A DNA stretch of 64,000 nucleotides, from positions 36,856,334 through 36,920,333 of the forward strand of contig OZ023213.1 of assembly GCA_963995525.1 (NCBI GenBank), read 5' to 3'. Position numbers and translations under genes: made by a program. The stretch is from Escarpia spicata (taxonomy: Eukaryota; Annelida; Polychaeta; Sabellida; Siboglinidae). Each line of letters begins with the position of its first letter. Position 1 is the stretch's first letter. Below are positions 10,925 through 21,168 of this stretch, piece after piece. Below the pieces are notes generated by a model that had not been told where the DNA came from, did no database searches, and saw only the letters and a program-made list of their open reading frames with translations.

Positions 10925-12479
10925 CAATTCCAAGCGTCCATTTGACTGTACTACGTGAATTAATGCACGTTCTCGTTTATCCGGTGTACTTTTTCCGAAA
11001 TTTATTCGGAAAGACGGCAAAATTGGTATACGGTGCAACGCCCATGACGACGACGAGTACATCAATTTATAAAGTTGTGTCCATGTTGTTCAAGTTGTAC
11101 ACATCAAATTAGGTTACGAAGCTTCTATATTGCAATGTCAGTTGACTGTAGTTATATACTTCCACATTCTTTTGTGTCTCACCGCGGTGGGTCATGGGCG
11201 TGGTTCAATTGGCATTCACGCACGGGTGACTTCGCGGATGAAGCGCATTGTCCACTCGCATTGTAAGCCCAAATACACTCGCTCTCAATCCAACATTCAC
11301 CGAGCCGGGTACCCAGTTGAAGTAACACTGCTGGTTGACGTCAACTCGCTGACAGCAGCCTTTAAATCGAGGACATAAATCTGTCAGTCGTAACTTTTCC
11401 GTCACCGTTCATATCAATAATGGATATGCCACGAAATTGAAATTTATTAAGAGATACAACATAGTGCGCATCAGTTATTGATATTAGACTATTGGTATAT
11501 ATTGACTGTTTGTAATCTGTCCTTTAAAATTGAATGTTTAGAAACTTGACAGACATTATACATAAATTGCCTAAGATGCGCTATGTTCGTAACACGCGTG
11601 CACGTTTGCATTAATGTTACGAGAACTTAATTTGTTATAAAGGCCTCAGTAAAAAATTTTGTATGGGTTATATAATACCTGTGCAATACCACTGAAAATG
11701 CCACCTAAAAGGGAACAACGAAAGACAATTCAGGGTAATGGGAAGGAAGAGACAATCGATTCTGAAATCGACAATGAAACTACTATGGAGGATGACAAAC
11801 CAACGCACGAATATGATTTGGGTAGCCTTAGACGAAGAGACTCACAGAACAAAATTACAATAGCATAACCCAGTTTGGGGCCAGATTTTCACAAATTGAG
11901 GATAGGCTGGATAAGAATGACTCTACCATTAAGTCAATATAGGATAAGTTGTTACTATTTGCAGAACGACTAGATTCAATCGATATAACAATGCGTTCTA
12001 TACAGACATGTATACATGGTCCAGAAAAAGCCTCGGCTTTAGAGCTATGTGCTGGGCTCTCTTCTGGAGCTCGACCAAAGCATGGTAAGCCCGATGTTAC
12101 ACCGAGTGCACGGAGGAAGGCGGGTGAAGCTGGCTATCGCGATGACAGCGGTCCCGTGTCAAAGGGTGCGGTTCACGTTGACACAAATCTTAGGGACACC
12201 TTTTCAATCACCAATTACGATGGCCCAACACAGCGACTACCCAACCCTGACTACGAGTATTTCATGGACCCTAGCGATAGCCAAACAGTGGAATCCAGCC
12301 AGCGCCCCATTCCCAGTCAACGTTACCATGGCAACAGGGGTGTTGACACGCTTTGTTGCCAAGTGATAGAAATGTCAATATCAACAAATGTGAGGGTAAA
12401 CCGGGCGAGTGGGATAATTGGATTCACCAATTCGAGTTTATGGCCGAAGCATACAATTGGAGAGAGGATGAGAATATGA
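10925..12479 (+). mobile_element. Ty3/gypsy-like gag region, sense, copy 1 of inverted chimera
   Basis: The 5' region to about 11640 is LTR- or leader-like and matches 36660-37380. The gag frame starts with MPPKREQRK at 11698 and carries a coiled-coil-like stretch (FSQIEDRLDKND...). It is broken by stops near 11866 and 11939 and a shift near 12350. It then shows the gag-core signature KPGEWDNWIHQFEFMAEAYN (12390-12460), close to GEWDNWFHQFEFLADHYNW in the antisense gag at 40.6 kb. Gag would form the retrotransposon capsid. It stops mid-domain at 12479, at the shared ~198-bp unit. Confidence 0.75.
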
Positions 12480-12677
12480 TGTCGCAGGGCTGGGTACATA
12501 ACATTCCAGTAGGAATGCTTACCAGTCCTGCGGGCCTGCAGCGTTCTGAGTGTCGTACGTACGGCCGGATACGGAGTGGAGACGCGTCTAGGCTTAAGCG
12601 GTACGCCGTCAATAGTCTAGTTGTTGGGTTGGACGTGTTTGAAGTCTCGATCCCAGTCATGTCGTCAGGGCTCAGCA
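12480..12677 (+). repeat. 198-bp TGTCGCAGGG...CTCAGCA unit, copy 1
   Basis: Begins TGTCGCAGGGC and ends GTCGTCAGGGCTCAGCA, so it has TG...CA termini with inverted GGGCT/AGCCC-like ends, like a short LTR. A 198-bp copy sits at 38321-38518 and a shorter one stands alone at 20511-20701. Here it separates sense gag from antisense reverse transcriptase. LTR identity is an inference. Confidence 0.6.
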
Positions 12678-13060
12678 CATTGTTATATCGAACCTCACCA
12701 TCTTTCTTTCGCACTAGGACAGGAGCTGATGCCCAATTCGAGGTGGAGTGTCTACTAACTTTGGCTGCTATCACACCTGTCAGTGTTTTCTCTTCTTACC
12801 CTTGGAATTTCAAAGTGGAACGCCTTAGCCGTTCTCTAACTGGGTCCTCATAATAGGTTTTAATACGATGACGTATTAGCGAGAATTTACCGAAATCTTT
12901 ACTATCATTGGAGAAAGTATTGCAGTATCCACCACCATTTAAGTATCTATGCTGCAAATGGTAGCTGGAATGAGTAATGTGTGACTTACTATTGGAACCA
13001 AATGTGTGTTTGACAACTGGCTCATCTACGTGTACTGGTTCTGCCTTAGTACTGTCGATT
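12678..13060 (-). pseudogene. antisense gypsy pol fragment: reverse transcriptase N-terminus and linker
   Basis: On the minus strand 12680-12774 reads STSNWASAPVLVRKKDGEVR, the conserved start of Ty3/gypsy reverse transcriptase. It is cut off where the catalytic domain should follow. Upstream on that strand (12796-13060) is linker sequence including EPVHVDEPVV. Relative to 38741-39100 the protease region has been lost. It is non-functional. Confidence 0.7.
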
Positions 13061-13425
13061 TGATCACTGTCCCGTGGCAGGGATAAAGACTTATTACAAT
13101 GAGACCCTTGCTTACAATGATCACTGTCTTGGTGTAGGGGCAATGACTCATTACATTGACATCCCTGTTTACAATTATCACTGTCCCGTTGTAGGGGCAA
13201 TGGCTCATTACACTGAGATCCGTGTTTATAATGATCACTGTCCCGTTGTAGGGCAATGACTCATTACATTGAGATCCACGCTTATAATGATCGCTATCCC
13301 GTTGCAAGAGCGATGACTCATTACATTGAGATCCACGCTTATAATGATCACTGTTCCGTTGTAGTGGCAATTACTAATTACTTTGAGATCCACGCTTATA
13401 ATGATCACTATCCCGTTGTAGTGAC
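13060..13425 (-). repeat. 57-bp coding minisatellite (19-residue unit), copy 1
   Basis: About 6.5 units of a 57-bp repeat. On the minus strand each unit encodes NESLPLQRDSDHYKRGSQC (19 aa); the plus strand is also open, as variants of AMTHYIEIHAYNDHCPVVG. Period 57 is a multiple of three, so copy number can change without a frameshift. It belongs to the antisense gypsy fragment; the second copy is at 39240-39620. Confidence 0.85.
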
Positions 13426-13599
13426 ACTATTGCCATGTATGAAGCTATTAGCACACTAGGTCCATTCGAACATAGTGTGTTGCATTATGGTAATAGTGTA
13501 TTACATTATGGTAGATACATTGTATATTGCACATTAAATAATATTTATGTCAAATTAGTAGCCTACTCGTCAAGTCGGCTCTTGTAGTAGCAGCCTAAA

Positions 13600-16500
13600 A
13601 AATTCGTGCCAGGTCATATAAATGTCGCATTCTAAGACTTAACTTAAACTAGTTAAAGACAGTCAGTTGACAGACAAAGACATTTGTCAACTATGTGTAA
13701 AGTGTATATTAGTACACAGGAAACAGTCTTTGTAAAGACTACCTTGTATATAAGCCTAACTTGAATACATTGTCATCGACATCGTAACTAGGTAAGGCAC
13801 GTTGTGTCACTGTGTGTTAACAAATATAACTAACTATAACCTAAACAATCTGGTGTAAATTATACACAGAAAGGTCTTTTCAAAGACTATATAAAAACTA
13901 TTTTGAACATAAACAAATCAATAAATTCTGATATGGCACCTTGCAAGTGGCAACTCATGGCAAAATGACACTTAGTTTGCAACGACTGCCAGAGCTGGGT
14001 GGATTTTGCGTTGTCTGGCTGTCCAAAATCATGGGCAGAGACCAAAGATGACGGATTCACCTTTCGGTGTATGGGGTGTTTGAGGGTGGAATGTCTGAAG
14101 AAGGAGGTGTGTAAGTTAACGGATATAGTGAAGGAGATGGAGGTGAGACTCAACATAGAAATAGATGGAGTAGAGAGGGATGACGCGGTGAGAGTTGAGA
14201 ATTCTACAACGCAGAAGGAGCAGAGTTGTGACACGGAGACTGAAGAATGGAGACTGAGTGGAGGGTAGGTGACTGGTGTGAAGGAACAAGAAACTGAAAA
14301 GACAGAGGGACGGAGGAAAAGTGTTCGGCAGAGGAACAGAGAACGGGTCAGTGGGGATAGATCAACAGGTAGTCAAACTGTAGAGAACGAGGAGAGACGC
14401 GACAGCGATACAGGTGGTGAAGAGGCAGATGCCACAAAGGCAGTTGGAAAGACTGTGAGACAGAAGACTGATGGAGAAGACAGAGTGTTCAGCAAAAAAC
14501 AGAAAACATGACAGGCGTGAAGGTGACAGGGGAGAAAGTGACAGTAGTGAAGGAGGTAGCCGGGGAAAAGGGACGGGAGAGAAGAAAATGTGATGGGAGG
14601 AAAGATGAAGGGACGAAAGGAAGTGAAAGTAAATGTGCTAGAAGAGAAGATGACAGGAGAAAAAGACAACAACCAGACATATGCAAACCGGAGGAGCTAC
14701 TCCGAGGCAGTGATTGAGGGGGCAAGGAGAAAAGAGAGATTGTTTATGGGTGATTCAATTCTGAGAAAAACAAACAAGACTATATGCGAGGGGAAGGACG
14801 TTGTTGTATGTCTACCGAGGGCTAGGATAGAGCATGTGACCGAAAGGGTAGAGAGGTATAGGGGCACGGCAAGGGAGGGTCTATACTAGTACACGTAGGG
14901 ACAAACAATGCAGACAAGGAGGGAACAACTGGGATAGTTCAGAAGTACAGACATCTTGTAAGGAAGCTAAAGAAGACAAGAGTGGAACAGGTTGTTCTCT
15001 CAGGAATTTTGTCAGTAATGGGAGGAAGGGGGGCGTCATACAAAAGCTGTAAGAGGATGGCGATCAACGCACTACTTAAGCAGATGCGTGAAGAAGAGGG
15101 CGTGGGATTCATAGATTTATGGGGGTACTTTGTTGGGAGAGAAGATATGTACATGAGAGATGGCCTCCATCTAAGTGGAAAGGGGCAGCAGTATTCTCAG
15201 AGAATCTGCTGAGATGTGTTGACAGTGGGACAGGTTGCATCTACTTAAACTAAATTCGCAGGGGGTACTCGCAGACAAGCCTGAAACTGGAGGCATATAT
15301 AAAGACAGCAAAATAATTCAGCAAATAACAGTCAGGACAACTGTTCTGAAGCTGGATATAAATGTGTTTGTTTAAATGCAAGGAGTATAGTAAACAAATG
15401 AAATGAACTAAACATTATGGTAGAAGGTATTGACCCTAACATAATAGGTATAACCGAATCATGGGCAACCACCGATGTATCAGATGCCGAATTGGGACTG
15501 ACAGGGTAGGTAATGTTTAGGAAAGATAGCATAGGAAGAAGGGGAGGTGGAGTTAGTTTATATATTAAAGAATCTATCCAGGCTGATGAAATAAAATTAG
15601 ACAGAGAAGCAGATTGCGAAGAAGCTGTTTGGTGTAACATAGTTACAGGAAACTCAACGTTAACGGTTGGATTAGTTTAAAAGTCCAAACATAAGCATAG
15701 AAGAGAATGAAAAAATACAAAACGATATAAGGGAAGTGAGCAAACGGGACTGTGTTATTATGGGGATTTCAACTATGGTCATATAAAATGGAAATCTCTA
15801 CAGAGTATGGATAGTGAGGACCACAAGTTTTAATTTTAGTACAAGATAGTTTCCTTTCTCAACATGTGCTAGAACCAACCAGGGGAGAGAATGTGTTAGA
15901 CATAGTTTTGTCCCCAAAGAATTAATTAGTTGACAATGTCAGGATATGTGAGCCACTGGGGAATAGTGATCACAACCAGATACATTTTACCATCAAAGTA
16001 AAATCAGAAAGGAATAGTAAAAAGCAGTACAGGAGAAATTTCCACAAAGGAAAATATAAGGACATCAGGAAATATTTAGCAAAGATAGATTAGAATAACA
16101 CACTGAAGAATATGACAGCAACAGAATGCTGGAATATGTTAACGAGTGAAATTGAATGCATCATCGTCAAATTTGTTCCCTTAAAAAACACGGGAAACGG
16201 TCCCAAAAGAAACACTTATCGAAAGAAGCCATTAAAAATTAAGTATAAACAAATAATGTGGAAGTCATATAGACGTACTGGAAATGACGAAGACTACAAC
16301 ATTTATAAAGAAGCACTAAACCAAGCTACAGTTAAAATCAGAAATTCAAAGAGAAGCTATGAACATAAATTAGCTTGTAATATAAAACATGACAGCGAGA
16401 GTTTTTATGCGTATGTTCGAAGCAAATAGAAAGTTCAGTATATGGTCAGTCCTCTAGACGATAGTGCTGGAAATATAATATCAGAAGGATTCTTAATGGC

Positions 16501-17445
16501 AGAAAACCTGAATGAGTATTTTAGTTCAATGTTTACCAGAGAAGACACTAAGTTCACTGCCAGTACCAGAGGCTAAGTTTAAGGGGGCAGAATCAGACTT
16601 ATTTAAGACAGTTAATTGTAACCCCAGAAATGGTAGCTAAGAAAATTAGGGCTATGAAGGATAATAAATAATCTGGAGTGGATGGTATTCCATGTAGAAT
16701 ATACAATTGGGGGAACTGTACTAAATACTACTGTAAAAGAAAAAGGCTTAGGGCTGACAATTAGTGCTGACATGAAGGTTTCAGAGCAGTGTGGAATTGC
16801 AGCTTCAAAAGGAAATCAAATCCCTGGATTGATTAGGCGAAATATAGCATATAAAAAAGAACTAATAATCCCGCTGTACAAAACAATAGTTAGGCCTCAT
16901 TTAGAATATTGTATACAAGCGTGGAGGCCATACCGCAAGAAGGACAGAGATATGCTAGAAAGAGTACAGAGGAAAGCGACTAAAATGATACACAAACTGA
17001 GGGATCTTAGTTATGAAAAACGCCTAAAAGAATGTGGTTTAACAACACTAGAGACCAGGAGATTGAGAGGAGATCAGATAGAAGTGTTTAAAATATTGAA
17101 TGGTTATAAAAGTATTCATATAAATATGTTTTTTTCAGTTAAGAAAGATAGAAAGACTAGAGGACATGAGGTTACATTAGTAAAGGAGCAGTGTAGATTA
17201 GAGGTAAGAAAGTTCTCATTTTCACAAAGGACTGTGAATGAATGGAACAGATTATCTGATAATTGTGTGGGTGCTAGTAGTGTGAATATGTTTAAAAATA
17301 AAATCGATACATACCTCAGAAGGGCCGGATATATGTAAATAAAAGGGTTGGACTCTCGATAAGCCAAAGGGCTTCCTTGTCCACCTGCCATCTAGAGTTA
17401 ATTCTCTGGATGGCAATCTTGTTAAATCTTGTTAAATCTATGTGC
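13600..17445 (+). mobile_element. CR1-type LINE copy 2, RT core deleted
   Basis: Order: 5' UTR with the family block 'acacaggaaacagtcttt' (near 13716); ORF1 from ATG 13934 with PHD-like C-x2-C pairs, a charged middle broken by frameshifts, and an esterase (MGDSILRK near 14746, VHVGTNN near 14890, DGLHLSGKG near 15160); endonuclease from about 15355 (GITESW, SDHNQI) with stops; connector; then a jump near 16694 from VDGIP straight to EYTIGGTVLNTTV. The jump removes about 785 bp, including the reverse-transcriptase active site. The C-terminal reverse-transcriptase/thumb frame (16682-17338) is still open over 218 residues. The tail ends 'caatcttgttaaatcttgttaaat'. Confidence 0.9.
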
Positions 17446-18187
17446 ACAATGTCAATATATCTGCCACCGATATGAATGCATATCCAGCCACACAATTTCA
17501 TCATTATATTATATGTGTTGAAGGTGTAAACTTCGAGTAAAATACAAAACTATACTTCAACGGTAGTGAACGTTTGACCATATTGACATTCCTTTCAGCT
17601 ATAATAAATATGTCATTGTCAACATTACCACTCAATGCAAACAATCTCCAGCAATACCCCCTTAACACTAAACGTACTGCAACAACACTATACTTCTTAT
17701 ACATTACAAATATGTAACATCACCCAGACACTCAACGTCGACAATCAACGTTTACAATTACAATTCCCATCACTATCCTCTCCTCAACGACGGAAATATC
17801 TCTAACAACACCCCCACGGGACACAACAAGTGGTACATGTGCAATATTAGGCTGTAATTATGTTTCGTGTACATAAAAATCATCCACGCTACAACCCTAG
17901 GCTGGTGGCCTTCTCAGTATTGTCTGCCAAGTCGTCCGTTCTGTCACAATATACATACATGCCCGGGGGCCACACCAAGCCTGATACATTGAATGGGTTT
18001 AGGGCAGTGAGCCTACTGACTCACAATATATAGTGACCCTCAACCAGTGGTTACTAATTTTGATCGACTTCCCTTTCACTTAATTCCCCCGGCCAGTCAG
18101 TGTCCAGATCAGCGAATTAGTCTACAAAAAATAACTTGGCGTCGTCAAAAGCCTGCGTATTGCCCCGCTTTTGGTAAACTTCCCCTT
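17446..18187. other. intergenic, nothing recognised
   Basis: Moderately AT-rich. No convincing coding or RNA feature. Confidence 0.4.
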
Positions 18188-19795
18188 TAATAATAATAAT
18201 AATAATTTATTTTGTTAAATGCCACATCCAATATTGTTCACAGCGCTTTACAACAATATACAAGTGTATGTTAAAAATAATGCATTTGAATAAAAAACAA
18301 TAGTTGTTATATCATAGATAAAATGAACTAATAATAATAGTAATTAAAACAATAAATATAGTAGAAGTAGAAAAGGAATGTGATGTAAAATATCATAAAA
18401 TTAAATAGTTAAGATCATATTATTGTTATTTTTATATAAATAAACTAAAATTAATGTAAACATCAATAAATTAGGCTGAAATGTATACAAAAGTAAATAA
18501 ATAAATAATAACTGTGTTAGTAAGGGTCCGAGTTACATATACGCTGCAGTGTACAGGTGAGTCTTCAACACATATTTACATGATACCAGTGATCTTTTTT
18601 TTGATAACACTCAACGGTAGAGCGTTCCACACTGTTGCCGCTGCGTGAGAAAATGTACAGTCACCGGCTATGCTGCATGTTCTCGAAACAACTAGTGCGT
18701 TCGAGTCAGCAGACCGAAGACGTCTGGCTGGCATGTAGATATGCACGAGTTTCTGCACGTAGACAGGCGAGAGGTCTTCGTGCAGCGCCTTGTACGTAAG
18801 AACAGCGAGCTTGGATGCAATGCGCTGTTGAATAGGTAGCCAGTACAGTTCGCGAAAAATAGGGGTCGCACTTTCACAACGAGCCTGTCAAGTAATAAGA
18901 CGAGCGGCATAATTCTGGAGCCGCTGCAATCGACCGATGTTATTGGTTGAGGTACCGAACAGTAGAGAGTTGCAGTAGTCCAAACGGGATGTAATCATGG
19001 CATTGACTACCCGTTCCGCAGTTGGTTGAGTGAGGTAACGGTGGATCAACCCGATGTTGCGTAGGTGCAGCGAGCAAGTGCTGATAGTACGTGACACTTG
19101 CACAGTCATATCCAGGTGTCTATCAAGGTGGACGCCGAGATTTCTAACATGATCAGTTGCATAGATTGCATCTGTCCCGACGCGCGCACGGAGCCCACTT
19201 ACGATGGCATATGCTGATTCGGGGACAACCGGTAGAATTTCTGTTTTCGTGTCATTCATGGACAGATAATTCCAAGTCATCCACTTCTTCACGTCATCAA
19301 TACATCGTTCGATCCGACGCACGGCAATCGCCGGAGAAGATGCATCCAGGTCGAAGTGACAGAACAGTTGTAGATCATCGGCGTAGTGGTGATATTTTAA
19401 GTCGTGTTTGTGAATGATATCACCGATCGGCTGCACGTATAGTGAACATAATAGTGGTCCCAACACTGACCTTTGCGGCACCCCCGTTAACAAAGTCAGC
19501 TCGCAGGATAACACGCGGTCGATGACGACACTCTGCTTGCGATTCCAACCAATGGAGAACCACTCCTGTGATGCCGTAGCGTCGTTGTAAGCGATCCTGT
19601 AGTATTGCGTGATCTACCGTGTCAAATGCGGCGCTTAGATCGATGAGTACAACGATTGTACCTTGTCTACGGTCTAGCGCGGTCCTGATCTCGTTGTCTA
19701 CCCACAGTAGGGCTGTCTCGATCGAGTGGTTTCGCTTGTATGCGGACTGAAATGTGTCCGTAAGTGATTCATTGGCTAGATGAATGCTCAAACTG
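18188..19795 (-). mobile_element. L2-like LINE, 5'-truncated, RT and 3' UTR
   Basis: On the minus strand the reverse transcriptase reads QSAYKRNHSIETALL, VVLIDLSAAFDTVDHAIL, a frameshift near 19520, then GVPQRSVLGPLL and the active-site YHHYADDLQLF (near 19390), and the thumb region ending LDYCNSLLFG. It begins mid-RT at 19795, so it is 5'-truncated. The 3' end is a (TAA)n/(ATT)n microsatellite at 18188-18208, typical of L2/CR1-group insertions. At least two lesions make it inactive. It is not the CR1 family seen elsewhere in the window. Confidence 0.85.
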
Positions 19796-20510
19796 TTATA
19801 ATTTTAGCAGGCATGTGTGAGTTGTTTATGTCGATTGACCTATGAAATTACCCACTATGCTTTTCGGCAGCGGAACTCAGAAATGGCTTATTCATTTTGC
19901 ACAACGAACATTGTCCTGACTTAATGATTGAAAACAACAGAATTGTTGATGTTGTATACGAAGATCTAACGTGTAATTTAATTTCGCAACACAGGCATCG
20001 TTGACGTAGCCGTTGGCGGAGTCTAGCCGTAGGACGCTAACGGCGGTGATTTGGCGATGTATCAGTTACGACGTTGTACAACTAACTATAAGTGACGTTA
20101 TTTCATCACGCTAAGCGAGGCGACGAGCCTTGCTTACCAATCCCAACTAAAGCTAACTAACTAGACGTTGTAGCCTAGTATTGTACAATATGTAAATACA
20201 CCAACGCAGAATGCCGTGCTTGCTGGATTCTAGCTATTGTTCGACAACTGACAATGTGTATTTTTGTTGACAAACGTGTGTGCAATTGGAGGTTAGATAT
20301 TCAGCCAACCAAATCGAATGTTTTCCTGGTTAACGAAATCACGCTTCTAGTTCACAGGGAAACCCAGGATAGCCATAAAAGCGGAGGTATACTAAATTCA
20401 CTGAAGTAAGTCAGTGACAGAAAGCGGTGTTGTCAGAACGATGTCTGCACAACTTTAAAACATACATATATTTTATACGTCAGACGCAGGTGCGTAATTT
20501 CTTACACAAA
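19796..20510. repeat. dispersed non-coding repeat copy
   Basis: 19860-20040 matches 42130-42370: 'cttaatgattgaaaacaac', 'tatacgaagatctaacgt', 'catcgttg(a/g)cgtagc'. No coding capacity is seen. The remainder to 20510 is unrecognised. Confidence 0.55.
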
Positions 20511-20701
20511 TGTCGCAGGGCTGGGTAAATAACATGCCAATAGGAATGCTTACCAGTCTTGCGGGCCTGCGGCGTTCTGTGTGTCGTACGCACGGCCGGA
20601 TACGGGGTGGAGACCCGTCTTGGCTTAAGCGGTACCCCGTCAATAGACTAGTTGTCGGGTTCGACGTGTCTCAAGTTTCGATCCAAGTCACGTCGTCAGG
20701 G
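20511..20701 (+). repeat. TGTCGCAGGG unit, solitary third copy
   Basis: Matches 12480-12670 and 38321-38511, beginning at exactly the same base (TGTCGCAGGG). Here it is not preceded by gag. It departs from the other copies at 'gtcgtcaggg', continuing into TATATATAG, a TATA-box-like sequence. This supports the unit being an independent element end, such as an LTR. Confidence 0.6.
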
Positions 20702-21168
20702 TATATATAGATAACTATAGGGAGGGTGCTGCCACCCAGGGGGCTATTAGTTGCCTAGTGCTGCCACCCACTACGGACCACCACCAAGATTCGACGCTAT
20801 ATTTGGCGGAGATAGATCGTAGTAATTTGGTGGTGCAGAAAAGTTGATAAACAAGCGGAATTACTGATTTATAAGTATTATTCTTGCCTTAATATCATTC
20901 ATAAAGTTGCAGTAAACATACATTGAGTAGCAGTTGTGCTTAAAGTTAGTTAGTTAAAGTATTTTAGAACACCTTAGTATAGTGAGTGATAATAGGGTAA
21001 CTTAGCCTTCGATAAGTTGTAAACAAGATTTAACAAACCTGGTTAAGTGGTAGAATATATAGGAGATAAAGTAGCAACCATCAAACTACTTACATAAGAT
21101 AATATCTGTGTAAGCCAGTACTTGCTACATATTTTGATTAGGTAGCATTGTTATTAAAATTAAGCTAG
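20702..21168. other. intergenic, nothing recognised
   Basis: Contains 'gtgctgccaccca' twice (near 20728 and 20757) and 'gtgataatagggtaactt' (20986-21003). The latter recurs inside CR1 copy 3. Confidence 0.4.

Noticed and set aside
13074..13459. Plus-strand frames MTHYIEIHAYNDHCPVV... in the 57-bp repeats
   Set aside because: Shadow of the 57-bp repeat; context (linker, protease, RT start) supports the minus strand as the original coding strand.
14373..14725. Ser/Phe/Pro-rich minus-strand frames opposite CR1 ORF1 (also at 21.5-22.0 and 47.6-48.7 kb)
   Set aside because: Antisense shadows of the Lys/Glu-rich ORF1 middle region; the pattern repeats in every copy.
18888..19514. Host gene with reverse-transcriptase-like domain (208 codons open)
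   Set aside because: The frame is part of a 5'-truncated L2-like LINE ending in a microsatellite tail; no host exon structure.
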